In this document: in pieces, positions 1 to 8,394 of the stretch | How the letters are laid out: each line of letters starts with the position of its first letter | Numbering within the stretch: the first letter of the stretch is position 1 | Assembly (NCBI RefSeq): GCF_004216715.1 | Contig: NZ_SGXG01000001.1 | Coordinates: forward strand, 3,766,501-3,830,500 | Direction of reading: 5' to 3' | DNA: 64,000 bases | DNA from: Cecembia calidifontis | GTDB taxonomy: Bacteria > Bacteroidota > Bacteroidia > Cytophagales > Cyclobacteriaceae | The notes under the pieces: generated by a model | What the model saw: the letters and a program-made list of their open reading frames with translations, nothing else | The model's database searches: none | Told to the model about the DNA's origin: nothing | Translations under genes and position numbers: made by a program

Positions 1-1304
1 GGTGGGAATCCGTTAAGTTGTCGCCATAATTCATACCAAAGAGGCACATCATTGAGAAGCGCTATACCGTCCGCTCCGGAACCAATTCTTAACTTGTCCG
101 GCCAAGGTTTGTCCTCTGGATCTTCCACCACCAAAATCCTGTATTTCCCATCAGGACCAGCAAAATTATCTATGGCATGTACCACGCCTCCAAAGGTACC
201 ATTGGTGATTTGCGGCCAACCCGAGAACACAATTGCAGGCCAACCATCAAAAATAAACCTTACCTTATTTCCTAGTCTGATCAATGGGAAATCAACAGGT
301 TCTACAAACATCTCAACAGCAAGTTGTGCATTTCCTGGAAGAATACTGATGATTTCTGCTCCTTCCTTAATGGTCTCACCTATACCGACCTGGATAGCCC
401 GTGTGATGTAACCGTCCTGCGGAGCAAGAATATACCTATAACCTGTTCTAACTTCATAATTGGCGTACTGATTTTCGAGCTTCGTAGCTGTAGCTTCGGC
501 ATCAAACTGAGCAGACATGGATTCGTACATGTCCGCAGTGGCTTTTGCCATTCTATCCCTGAAATCATTATCGATGGCATTCAGTTCAATTTGGGCAGCA
601 ATACGGGCATTGATGCTTTGTAGGAGTTTATTTTCTGCAGCAATCAAATTGGCCTGCACCTCCTGGAATCTCAGTTGCCTTTGCTCAAAGTCCGTCAAGG
701 AACGTAACCCTTCTTTATAAAGCTTCTCTGCTCGGCCGAGCTGCTCCTCTCCTATTTTAAAATTGACTTTGGCCTGTTCAAACTTGATACTGTCAGAAGT
801 TACCTCGAGCATCGCCATTTGGAGACGGTTTTCAGCCTGTTCCCTTCTGAGTTTGTTATTTTCCCTTAAGGCCCCAATTTGTATTTCCAGTGATTTTACT
901 TTTTCAGAATAGGACTTGGCTGCCATCATTTTGGCGTCAACCTGAAGTTTCGTCCTTTCCAAAAGCTGTGGATCGAAATAATCATCCTTGATTTCAGATA
1001 CAAGCAAAACAGTATCACCCTTCTGTACATAATCACCTTCTCCCACATACCATTTCTCAATTCTACCAGCAATGATGGAATGTACCGTTTGAGGCCGCTG
1101 CTCTGGCCTAAGGGCAGTTACAAAACCTTTTGACCTGATATTCTGGGTCCAAGGCAAGAACAAAAACAAGAATGCACCGACCAAAAACCAGATAAGTATC
1201 TGAATACGCTTCCTGCTTTCATTTTTGGGATAGCTCATCCCCAAACTTTTGTAATCCTCAAAGGAAGCTTTGCCCCCGATTTTATTTTTTGAAATATCTA
1301 TCAT
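1..1304 (-). CDS. HlyD-family membrane fusion protein (partial, runs off window)
   Basis: Periplasmic adaptor of a type I-like or tripartite exporter, linking the inner-membrane ABC protein just upstream to an outer-membrane channel. The reading frame is open from an ATG at 1304 to base 1, at least 434 codons, so the C-terminal end lies outside the window. The N-terminus is cytoplasmic, followed by one membrane segment at about residues 30-50 (LIWFLVGAFLFLFLPW). A biotinyl-lipoyl-like half follows (GRIEKWYVGEGDYVQKGD), then a long coiled-coil stretch that makes up most of the visible protein. It starts 11 bp after the ABC gene stops and reads the same way, so the two are almost certainly co-transcribed. 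A TolC-like gene would be expected further left. The family call is firm; the exported substrate is unknown. Confidence 0.85.
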   Translation of the reverse strand, partial: MIDISKNKIGGKASFEDYKSLGMSYPKNESRKRIQILIWFLVGAFLFLFLPWTQNIRSKGFVTALRPEQRPQTVHSIIAGRIEKWYVGEGDYVQKGDTVLLVSEIKDDYFDPQLLERTKLQVDAKMMAAKSYSEKVKSLEIQIGALRENNKLRREQAENRLQMAMLEVTSDSIKFEQAKVNFKIGEEQLGRAEKLYKEGLRSLTDFEQRQLRFQEVQANLIAAENKLLQSINARIAAQIELNAIDNDFRDRMAKATADMYESMSAQFDAEATATKLENQYANYEVRTGYRYILAPQDGYITRAIQVGIGETIKEGAEIISILPGNAQLAVEMFVEPVDFPLIRLGNKVRFIFDGWPAIVFSGWPQITNGTFGGVVHAIDNFAGPDGKYRILVVEDPEDKPWPDKLRIGSGADGIALLNDVPLWYELWRQLNGFP

Positions 1305-1315
1305 AGGGATTGGGA

Positions 1316-3016
1316 TTAATTCTTTTTACTTTTCAAATAGACTTCACTGCTACCATCAAAAACAACCCTGCCTTCATCTAATTCAATGACTCTTGGGAAT
1401 TTTTTAATGGTCTCGGGATCTTCAGAAACCATTAACAAAGTCCAGTTTCCGTTTAACAAGTAATTGATATACCTTTCCTTCTCCTCATCACCAAAAGAAG
1501 AGATTACATCTTCCAGCAACAAAGCCTTTGGGAAATTGACCAAACATCTCGCTAGAATAATTTTGCTTATCACGGATTTGCTCAAATTTTTGCCTTCTGG
1601 CATCAGGACGGTATCCCAGTCTTCTGTCAGCTGATAAATATATTCCTTCAATCCTACCAGCTCGATGATATCCCTGACATGCTTGTCCCCTACATCCTTT
1701 TTTAATGTAATATTATCATAGATTGAACCATGGAAAATGGACTGATGGGAAAGGCTATCCCCAATATAGCTTCTTAGCCTGTCCAGATTCATAGTATCTA
1801 TTGGCAGGCCGTTGACAATTATCCTTCCCCTATAATCGGAGTACAAGCCGGCCATCAGGTACATGAGAGTACTCTTTCCACTTCCGCTTTTGCCAGTCAA
1901 AATTACTTTCTCTCCAGGTTTGAGATGGAAAGAAACATCCTTTAAAATTTCAAAACTGGTATCTTTTGACTTGAAAGAAAGGTCTCTTATCTCAAACTCC
2001 AAGCTCTGTTTATTGGTAGTAAGGGATTTTTCTGTCCCTTCCTGCCTTTCCATAGGAAGATCCATGATCTGTCCCATCTTTTCAGTTGCAGTCAAGGTAT
2101 CATATACTGAGTCCAAAGACAGGATTACCTTTTCCACAGAGCTCACCATCAAAATAATCACCACCTCAGCAGCAATAAACTGTCCAATGCTGATCTGATC
2201 GTTGATAAGAAGCACACTTCCTACTATAAGAAGGACAGTAACAATCAAAGCTTTGAATACGATCATCACCTTGTATTGAAGAACAAGAACAGCAAAATGC
2301 TTATTCCTGTAATCCACATAGGATTCAAGCAATTTATCAATGGTATAGAAAGGCAATTTGGAATTACCTGCCAGTTTGAAAGTCGCCATGGTCCTGCCGA
2401 TTTCCTCAAGCCAATACGCTGTTTTATACTTTTGTGTTGAAACCTTCAAATTGGTCTCCATACCCTTCGGGCTGGTGTAGTAAAAAATCAAGACTACTAA
2501 TGCTAAAAGGATCACACTGAATATCAAGAAGAAAACATTGTACAATGCCAATAGGATCATCCCAAAGAAAATCTGCACTGTGGCAAATGAAAAGTCAATC
2601 AAAATTTTTGACATCCCCTTCTGAAGGTTGACTGCATCAAAAAACCTGTTGACCAATTCAGGGGTATATTTTCCTTGAAGCTCATCCAGCTTTAACCTTG
2701 GCAGCCTATAGGCAAAACTAAAAGCAGATTTTGTAAAAACCCTTTGTTCCAGTTTCTCTGTAAGGTACAATTGGGAAATTTGAAGAAATCCTCCGAAAGT
2801 AATACCGATAGCCACCACCAAGACCATGATCAACCATGCAGTACTGACCCTGCCACCAAGGACAAAGTTTACAATAGCCTGAATACCAAGCGGGTAAATC
2901 AGGGATACCCCACCGTTTAGAAAAGAGTAGAAGTATATGGCATATACCTCCTTCTTTTCTTCTTCAAGGAGTTTGAAAAACCTTCGTAAAGGTGTGAGTG
3001 CGACGTCAATTTTCAT
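1316..3016 (-). CDS. ABC exporter (fused membrane and ATPase domains) with degenerate ATPase motifs
   Basis: This is a half-transporter of 566 residues: an ABC type-1 membrane domain with about six helices in residues 20-300, then a nucleotide-binding domain. The P-loop GKSGSGKST (about 375-383) is intact. The other ATPase motifs are not. The signature is LSKSV (478-482) instead of LSGGQ, Walker B ends in Glu-Asp (502-503) instead of Asp-Glu, and the H-loop region reads VSEDP with no histidine. No glutamine sits at the usual Q-loop position. There is no C39 peptidase domain. The start overlaps the end of the TetR gene by 11 bp and the HlyD gene follows at 11 bp, so this is one operon. By architecture it resembles HlyB/LapB-type exporters. 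ATP binding is plausible but normal hydrolysis is doubtful. Confidence 0.85.
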   Translation of the reverse strand: MKIDVALTPLRRFFKLLEEEKKEVYAIYFYSFLNGGVSLIYPLGIQAIVNFVLGGRVSTAWLIMVLVVAIGITFGGFLQISQLYLTEKLEQRVFTKSAFSFAYRLPRLKLDELQGKYTPELVNRFFDAVNLQKGMSKILIDFSFATVQIFFGMILLALYNVFFLIFSVILLALVVLIFYYTSPKGMETNLKVSTQKYKTAYWLEEIGRTMATFKLAGNSKLPFYTIDKLLESYVDYRNKHFAVLVLQYKVMIVFKALIVTVLLIVGSVLLINDQISIGQFIAAEVVIILMVSSVEKVILSLDSVYDTLTATEKMGQIMDLPMERQEGTEKSLTTNKQSLEFEIRDLSFKSKDTSFEILKDVSFHLKPGEKVILTGKSGSGKSTLMYLMAGLYSDYRGRIIVNGLPIDTMNLDRLRSYIGDSLSHQSIFHGSIYDNITLKKDVGDKHVRDIIELVGLKEYIYQLTEDWDTVLMPEGKNLSKSVISKIILARCLVNFPKALLLEDVISSFGDEEKERYINYLLNGNWTLLMVSEDPETIKKFPRVIELDEGRVVFDGSSEVYLKSKKN

Positions 3017-3686
3017 CTTCTATGGTTTTGAAAACTAATTGGTTGAAAAAATCAATTCTTTTTTCATCTCCCGGTTGGTATTCTGTCAAACCTGGTAAAT
3101 GCCTTGAATAAAATGACTGCATCAGGCTGGACTCCATGACTGTTGAAACCAAGGTTTTGGGATATTGAAATCTAGGATTGATTTCGAGAATTATATTGGC
3201 AATTCTTTCTCCGAGTTTATGGTAATGGTTGAAAAAGCCCTTTTGGTATTCCTCATCTACATCCTTTGTCATAATGGCCTTGGTGGCTTCATCCGTTAAT
3301 AATCTTCTAAGGGCCAAAGGATCAATGAAATCATTTTGGGTAAAAATCGGACCTTGAACAAGGATTCTGATCGCTATTTCAAGCTTCTTCCTGGCATCGT
3401 CCATGTTAGCCGTTCCAAAAATAAAATTCTGTTGAAGGTAGCCCCAATACCAGGAAGTAAGATACAACAGTAATTTATGCTTATTCTCAAAATACCTGTA
3501 GACAGCAGATTCTGTACAACCGATTTTAGTAGAAAGCTTTTTGAAAGTGAAATTCTCAAACCCCAATTCTATCATCATTTCAATGCTATTGGTGATGATT
3601 TCCTTACCCAAATCGGAACTAAAAGGGTCTTTGAGGAATATATCCTCATTGACATCTACCCTGGTTTTTTGTAAGATACTTTCCAT
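3006..3686 (-). CDS. TetR/AcrR-family transcriptional regulator
   Basis: A 226-residue regulator, probably a ligand-responsive repressor of the exporter operon it heads. The N-terminal helix-turn-helix lies at about residues 45-70 (FTFKKLSTKIGCTESAVYRY), followed by the typical YFENKHKLL segment. The remaining ~150 residues are a helical ligand/dimer domain with no recognisable specificity. It overlaps the downstream ABC gene by 11 bp, implying translational coupling. Upstream of it, three copies of TTTACAAA (one inverted) between 3721 and 3840 are candidate operators. The family is clear; the inducer is unknown. Confidence 0.85.
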   Translation of the reverse strand: MESILQKTRVDVNEDIFLKDPFSSDLGKEIITNSIEMMIELGFENFTFKKLSTKIGCTESAVYRYFENKHKLLLYLTSWYWGYLQQNFIFGTANMDDARKKLEIAIRILVQGPIFTQNDFIDPLALRRLLTDEATKAIMTKDVDEEYQKGFFNHYHKLGERIANIILEINPRFQYPKTLVSTVMESSLMQSFYSRHLPGLTEYQPGDEKRIDFFNQLVFKTIEDEN

Positions 3687-3720
3687 TTGTGACCGATAAA
3701 CACACTCTCAACGGTAAGGC

Positions 3721-3840
3721 TTTACAAAAAGTTTAGATTATTGTATAAAAAGTTTGTAAAACTCTCAAATTGTTCCTCCATGAATATGAACACAAAATGA
3801 CTTGTTTGAAAACAACATTGAAAATCTGTACATTTACAAA
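3721..3840. promoter_or_regulatory. Candidate TetR operator cluster (TTTACAAA repeats)
   Basis: TTTACAAA occurs at 3721-3728 and 3833-3840, and its exact reverse complement TTTGTAAA at 3753-3760. All lie 35-155 bp upstream of the TetR start codon. The first two form an inverted repeat with a 24-bp spacer. Placement before a self-regulating gene type suggests operator sites, but the region is AT-rich and chance is possible. Confidence 0.3.
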
Positions 3841-3871
3841 GTTTTTCATCAAAAAATGGAAACTTATATAT

Positions 3872-3903
3872 AAAAAAAAAGCTGCCCTTTTGGAGGACAG
3901 CTT
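3872..3903 (-). terminator. Intrinsic terminator after the M28 peptidase gene
   Basis: A hairpin with arms GCTGYCC at 3881-3901 is followed, in the leftward direction, by a run of nine T. It lies 10 bp beyond the stop of the M28 gene. Confidence 0.75.
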
Positions 3904-3912
3904 TTTATAAAA

Positions 3913-5562
3913 TTATTTCTTCATATAAGCTTCCCTTATGGCTTTGAATTCAGAACCATCTTTCCATTTGGGCCAAACATCTTGGTTGACCAACCTTCTA
4001 CCGATGGAATAATATAACTGGATTTCATCGATTGCAGCTTCCAAATCCCATTCTCCGGGCACATATTCATCGGATGGCTTATGGTATTGGTTAAGGGTAA
4101 ATTCCTTTTGTCTTTGCATTCCGTACTCTTTGCCTTTTTCAACGTGGTCAATACCTGTACCGAAATACAAAGCAGGAATTCCTATTTTGGCAAAATTAAA
4201 ATGATCAGATCTATAATAATATCCTGCAGAAGGGGTGGGTTCAGGGGCACTGTATCTCCCTACTTTTTGAAGTTCATCCTCTAACAAATCTTCTAAATCA
4301 GATTGACCAACACCAATCACGGAGACATCCTTCATTTTCCCGATATGGTTCACACCATCAATATTGATGTTGGCAATGGTTTTTTCTTTGGGAAAAACTG
4401 GGTTTTCTGCATAATAGGCAGACCCCCAAAGACCTTGTTCCTCCGCCGTTACTGCCAATAACACTACCGATCTTTCAGGTCTGTTTTCCATAAATGCTTT
4501 ACCCAAAGCCATCAGGGCTGCAATACCACTGGCATTATCCAATGCCCCGTTATATATACTATCCCCATCGGCATCAGGCTTTCCTATTCCCAAATGGTCC
4601 CAATGGGCGGAATAGATAAGATATTCATTGGGTTTCTTCGTCCCCTCCACCATGGCGATGGCATTTTTGGACATGGCATACTTCACATCGACTTCCATTT
4701 GGCTACTCGCTTTCAGGCCTAAAGGAACTGGCTTAAACCCTTTGGATTTTGCGGAATTCATCATTTCTTCGGCATTCAAACCAGCAAGTCCAAAAAGCTG
4801 CTTGGCGGTGGGCAGTGTAACCCAACCTTCAAAAACAGGCCTGTATTTGTCAACCCCTCTGGAATCCAAATATAATTTACTGGAATTCCAGCCATTTTGA
4901 ACCACATGGAATCCATAACCCGCAGGCTCGGTATCATGGATGATCAAAGTGCCAAGAGCTCCCTGCCTCGCGGCTTCTTCAAACTTATAAGTCCATCTAC
5001 CATAATAAGTCATGGTATTTCCTCTAAAGAGTCCTTGGTCAGTACTTCCAAAGCCAGGATCATTGACCATGACCATTACGATTTTACCTTCGACATCCAA
5101 GTTTTCATAATCATTCCAGCCGTATTCCGGAGCGACGATTCCATAACCTGCAAATATGATTTCGGCATCCTCAAAGCTAACCTGTGGATCTGTTCGCTGA
5201 GTCCAGATCACATAATCATCAAAGCCTTTCAAATTTACCTCAGCCCCCTTTGCTCTTATATTCATTTGAGAAGCCGGTCTGGTAGTTATGGACATCATGG
5301 GCACGTCCTGAAAATAGCTTTCACCATTTCCCGGTTGCAGTCCTAATTTTTTGAATTCCTCTTCCAGATAGTTTAGTGTCAAAGTTTCTCCTTCTGTAAA
5401 GGGCATTCTCCCCATAAATTCATCTGAAGAAAGGGCAATGACATGGGGCTCAAAATCCGAAATCTGAATTTGATAAACTTCCTTGTCTTTTTCTGAGCAG
5501 GCCAACGTAAAACCAGCGCATGTCAGGATGACTGAAATTTTCCTTAGACTTAATTTTTTCAT
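3913..5562 (-). CDS. M28-family zinc peptidase, lipoprotein
   Basis: An exported metallopeptidase of 549 residues, probably an aminopeptidase or carboxypeptidase acting on peptides in the periplasm or at the cell surface. A short signal peptide ends in a lipobox with Cys22 (FTLACS). A PA-like insert spans about residues 130-250. The M28 zinc ligands are all visible: His320 (YSAHWDH), Asp342 (ALDNASG), the catalytic Glu pair 374-375 (TAEEQG), Asp402 (NIDG) and His454 (RSDHFNF). Unlike the second M28 enzyme of this window (at 25.5 kb), it keeps the last histidine. The gene is monocistronic with a terminator after it. Its upstream region, shared with the divergent hydrolase gene, has been split by an IS1380 element. 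Confidence 0.9.
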   Translation of the reverse strand: MKKLSLRKISVILTCAGFTLACSEKDKEVYQIQISDFEPHVIALSSDEFMGRMPFTEGETLTLNYLEEEFKKLGLQPGNGESYFQDVPMMSITTRPASQMNIRAKGAEVNLKGFDDYVIWTQRTDPQVSFEDAEIIFAGYGIVAPEYGWNDYENLDVEGKIVMVMVNDPGFGSTDQGLFRGNTMTYYGRWTYKFEEAARQGALGTLIIHDTEPAGYGFHVVQNGWNSSKLYLDSRGVDKYRPVFEGWVTLPTAKQLFGLAGLNAEEMMNSAKSKGFKPVPLGLKASSQMEVDVKYAMSKNAIAMVEGTKKPNEYLIYSAHWDHLGIGKPDADGDSIYNGALDNASGIAALMALGKAFMENRPERSVVLLAVTAEEQGLWGSAYYAENPVFPKEKTIANINIDGVNHIGKMKDVSVIGVGQSDLEDLLEDELQKVGRYSAPEPTPSAGYYYRSDHFNFAKIGIPALYFGTGIDHVEKGKEYGMQRQKEFTLNQYHKPSDEYVPGEWDLEAAIDEIQLYYSIGRRLVNQDVWPKWKDGSEFKAIREAYMKK

Positions 5563-5917
5563 ATTTCCATGAATGATTTTGCCAAAAATAAAAAATAATC
5601 CAGAACCACGTATCCATCAATAATGCTGTTCTAAACGGAAAGATTATTGTAACATAACTGCTATTTTTACATGCTCAAGAACTCCCTAAAATCCGCAGGA
5701 TTTTAGTTTGGAGATTTGAATCTGCTTGTTTGTGTTCATTTTTGGTCTAGTTCGGGAATTTCTTCCCTTTGATTGAAGAGTGTTCATAGTTTTGAGACAA
5801 TGGATTTTAGGTTTGAGGATAAAATGGACGGTTTTTTTCCTCAATTTTAATGGAAAAGGCATACCTCTTCCCTGTAAATCTTTATTTTTTGAGCTCCTGA
5901 GGGGTTTTTATCTGAAT

Positions 5918-7225
5918 TTAGTTCAAAATCGGCTTGTAATCCTTACTCGTGAACAGTTTGAGCACTTCTCTTCTTCCCGTTCTTATCCACTTGGCTGAAA
6001 CAGTGATAAATCTGAAGATAAACTTCTTGAGCCTGTCGGTAGGCTTAAGCCAATCAACTTTTCTGGAATACTCTCCAATGATATAGGTGTAAAAATTGGC
6101 ATACATAGCCGTCATAAGCATAAAGGAGGTATTCTCTGCAAGGAACGAACAGGGCAACTTAGACCAGCCAAAGTCATTGTTGAGTACATCAAACAAGCGT
6201 TCGCTTGCACCCCGGGCGTTATAAAACCTTACAACAGCTTCATTGGACGATGTATGTTCATTGGTCAGAATAGCCCTGTAAGTAAATGCATCTCCACTAA
6301 ACACATCTGCCTGCCCGTCTTTACGCCTGATTCTGGTAATGACCAGCCTGTAAGACCTGTCTTTACCGAAAGGTTTGTAGTCGGATAGGTCAGTAACTTC
6401 CATTTCCTGTACACCCAAACGTATTTTCTGCCACTTCTCAGGGGCTATACTTCCAAGGATATTATCCAGTTTGGCACATCTGTTTGCCCGTATATAAAAG
6501 CTTTCGGTATGTGCTTCCAGTGTGCGGAGAACTTCTTCCTGATAGGATGCTGAATCGGCTCTGAACCTTCCGATACGGATATTTTCATTGGTAAGCTGCC
6601 CAAACATGCGTGTAAGTGTATCAGCCTGCAAATATTTGGCCTGACTGTTGCCATTTCTGCCCTCTACGTACACAGGAATGGCCTGTGAAAATTCAGGATG
6701 TGCTATGGAAGCTACACCTGGCTGATATCCATAGACGTGTTTATATGTCTTTTTTGAATCGTACTTTTCAGTTGGAATGACGGTGTTGTCATAATCGAGG
6801 TCGTAAGCAACACCTGACTTGAGTAATCCGGTCTTACAAGCTGATTTTAACAACAAGCTGTTGAGTTTTCCATTGATATTAAATTCATGGCTTACTCCAC
6901 TGGACGGATTTATAAAGAGTTCTGTATCAACAGCAAGCTCTTTGATACCTCTCAGAATTGTATCGGCACTGCATACTGAAAATGAAGGGACCTGTTCAAG
7001 TGCGTCTCTCAAGTGAACATTGATATCTTCAGTACAGTCGCCACCATTAAAGAAAATAGCCATATGATTGGCGAAAATGTCACTGTATGAAAACCCTCCC
7101 CTTAAGGCTCTAACCCCCAATTGATTATCAATGAGTTCTGGGAGACCAGAATTTTTGAAAGAGTTAAAAACAAAATTAAAACCTCCGAAAGGTGTGATTT
7201 TTTCTGTCGAATTCGTAATTTTCAT
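5918..7225 (-). CDS. IS1380-family transposase (copy 1)
   Basis: A 435-residue DDE transposase that cuts and joins the ends of its own element. Start choice: the ATG at 7225 gives MKITNSTEK. A TTG four codons upstream is open in this copy only, since copy 2 has a stop there, so the ATG is preferred. Acidic candidates for the RNase H-like active site are in YDLDYDNTV and GRFRADSAS, with a long insertion before the last acidic residue, as usual for this family. The gene looks intact. The protein is identical to the copy at 20294-21601. Confidence 0.92.
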   Translation of the reverse strand: MKITNSTEKITPFGGFNFVFNSFKNSGLPELIDNQLGVRALRGGFSYSDIFANHMAIFFNGGDCTEDINVHLRDALEQVPSFSVCSADTILRGIKELAVDTELFINPSSGVSHEFNINGKLNSLLLKSACKTGLLKSGVAYDLDYDNTVIPTEKYDSKKTYKHVYGYQPGVASIAHPEFSQAIPVYVEGRNGNSQAKYLQADTLTRMFGQLTNENIRIGRFRADSASYQEEVLRTLEAHTESFYIRANRCAKLDNILGSIAPEKWQKIRLGVQEMEVTDLSDYKPFGKDRSYRLVITRIRRKDGQADVFSGDAFTYRAILTNEHTSSNEAVVRFYNARGASERLFDVLNNDFGWSKLPCSFLAENTSFMLMTAMYANFYTYIIGEYSRKVDWLKPTDRLKKFIFRFITVSAKWIRTGRREVLKLFTSKDYKPILN

Positions 7226-7235
7226 ACCGCTTATC

Positions 7236-7253
7236 AAGGATGTGTGGTAACAC
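7236..7253. other. 18-bp patch that differs between the two IS1380 copies
   Basis: This stretch lies 11-28 bp upstream of the transposase ATG, in the untranslated leader. It differs from the matching 18 bp of copy 2 (20266-20283) at six positions. Elsewhere the copies appear identical over more than 1.6 kb apart from one homopolymer step. It sits between conserved CACTTATTTAG and GATAAGCGG. Confidence 0.8.
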
Positions 7254-7264
7254 CTAAATAAGTG

Positions 7265-7326
7265 AAAAAAAAACGAGCCGGAAAAGCCTGAATTGAATAA
7301 ATTCAGCCACTTTTTCGGCTTTTTTT
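7265..7326. terminator. Two-way terminator hairpin in the 5' end of IS1380 copy 1
   Basis: A long imperfect hairpin (7276-7320, arms AGCCGGAAAAG.CTGAATT and its complement) has nine A on one side and seven T on the other, so it can stop transcription in both directions. It would block read-through into the transposase and also read-out toward the hydrolase gene at 7360. The same structure is in copy 2. Confidence 0.75.
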
Positions 7327-7359
7327 AAATCCGCCCTGCGGATTTAAGGAACTCAATGA

Positions 7360-8394
7360 ATGAAAACTGTACTCAAAATTTTATTGGCCACTGCCATTAT
7401 CCTGGTGATCGTATACATGCTTGGCCCAAAAGCTAAAATCCAAACATTAGATGGACCTTATCCTGAGGTTCCGTCCCGAATGATTGATTTGGAAGCCTAT
7501 ATAAAGAGCAAAGAAGATACAGTGGTAGGATTGAAACCAGGCAACCAAGCCAAAATAATCTGGGCTGACAGCCTACATAAGAGCAAAACCCCTTATTCTA
7601 TCGTATATATCCATGGGTTTGGGGCCAGTGAAATGGAGGGGTTTCCAGTCCACAGGGAAGTGGCACGGCATTTCAATGCCAACTTGTATTTGGTAAGACT
7701 TCCAGAACACGGAATAAAAAGGGCGGATGCTATGCGGTACCTGACGGCTCAAAAGCTGGTAGATGAGGCCAGGGAAGCATATATGATCGGTAAAAGCCTG
7801 GGAGACTCTGTAATAGTCATGGGCACTTCTATGGGAGGGGCATTATCCTTGATTTTGGCTTCTGAAAGGCCAGATATGAAAGCACTTATCCTTTACTCCC
7901 CGGCCATTCGTGAAGGAGGTGATGCCCTAGAGCAGTTTTTCAGACCTTGGTCAAAGTATCTTGCTGAAAATTTTGTTTTCAAAGATGGAGTCAGAATCAC
8001 CCCAAGAGAAGGGGAAAAGGCCAAGTACTGGTCAGAAGAATACCATGTCAACGGATTTGAGAGCTTGGCAGTCTTGCTTCGGAGCAAGATGAATTTTGGA
8101 ACATTTAAAAAAATCAAAGTTCCGGTATTTCTAGGCTATTACTATAAAAACAATCAGGAGCAGGACTTTGTAGTCTCTGTTCCAAAAATGCTTGAAATGT
8201 ATGATCAATTAGGCACAAAAGACAACATGAAAAGAAAAATAGCCTTTCCCGAAACAGGGGATCATGTCATTGCTTCCAGCATCACTTCCAAAGATTGGAA
8301 TTCCGTCTTACTAGAAACAATAAACTTTCTGGAAAAAGTAGCAGGTGTGAAAGTTCCGGATGAGGAAGAGGAAGTCTTAAAAGAAGCTGCTTAA
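7360..8394 (+). CDS. Membrane-anchored alpha/beta hydrolase
   Basis: A 344-residue serine hydrolase of unknown substrate. An N-terminal hydrophobic segment (about residues 5-21) should anchor it in the membrane with the catalytic domain outside the cytoplasm. The oxyanion region HGFGAS (85-90), the nucleophile elbow GTSMGG with Ser157, and a late histidine (TGDHV, about 308) fit the alpha/beta hydrolase fold. The IS1380 element ends at 7349, so the native promoter and leader have been displaced. The element end plus target duplication create AAGGA about 9 bp before the ATG, which may act as a ribosome site. The 3' end overlaps the convergent DUF1684 gene by 4 bp. The coding region itself looks complete. 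Confidence 0.8.
   Translation: MKTVLKILLATAIILVIVYMLGPKAKIQTLDGPYPEVPSRMIDLEAYIKSKEDTVVGLKPGNQAKIIWADSLHKSKTPYSIVYIHGFGASEMEGFPVHREVARHFNANLYLVRLPEHGIKRADAMRYLTAQKLVDEAREAYMIGKSLGDSVIVMGTSMGGALSLILASERPDMKALILYSPAIREGGDALEQFFRPWSKYLAENFVFKDGVRITPREGEKAKYWSEEYHVNGFESLAVLLRSKMNFGTFKKIKVPVFLGYYYKNNQEQDFVVSVPKMLEMYDQLGTKDNMKRKIAFPETGDHVIASSITSKDWNSVLLETINFLEKVAGVKVPDEEEEVLKEAA

Larger units (their letters stand above)
5685..7349 (-). mobile_element. IS1380-family insertion sequence, copy 1
   Basis: A complete element of 1665 bp. The terminal inverted repeats begin CCTAAAATCCGCAGG (left end) and CCTTAAATCCGCAGG (right end, complement), 14 of 15 bases alike. It is flanked by the 5-bp target duplication AACTC at 5680-5684 and 7350-7354, so it is a simple insertion. 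The transposase reads leftward. A strong two-way terminator hairpin lies near the right end. Copy 2 at 20171-21834 appears identical except for one A/T-run length change (9 versus 8) and six substitutions packed in an 18-bp patch just before the transposase. The insertion point is about 6 bp before the start codon of the hydrolase gene at 7360. Confidence 0.93.

Noticed and set aside
4081..5346. Plus-strand open frames opposite the M28 gene
   Set aside because: They have no family features and mirror a well-supported gene on the other strand.
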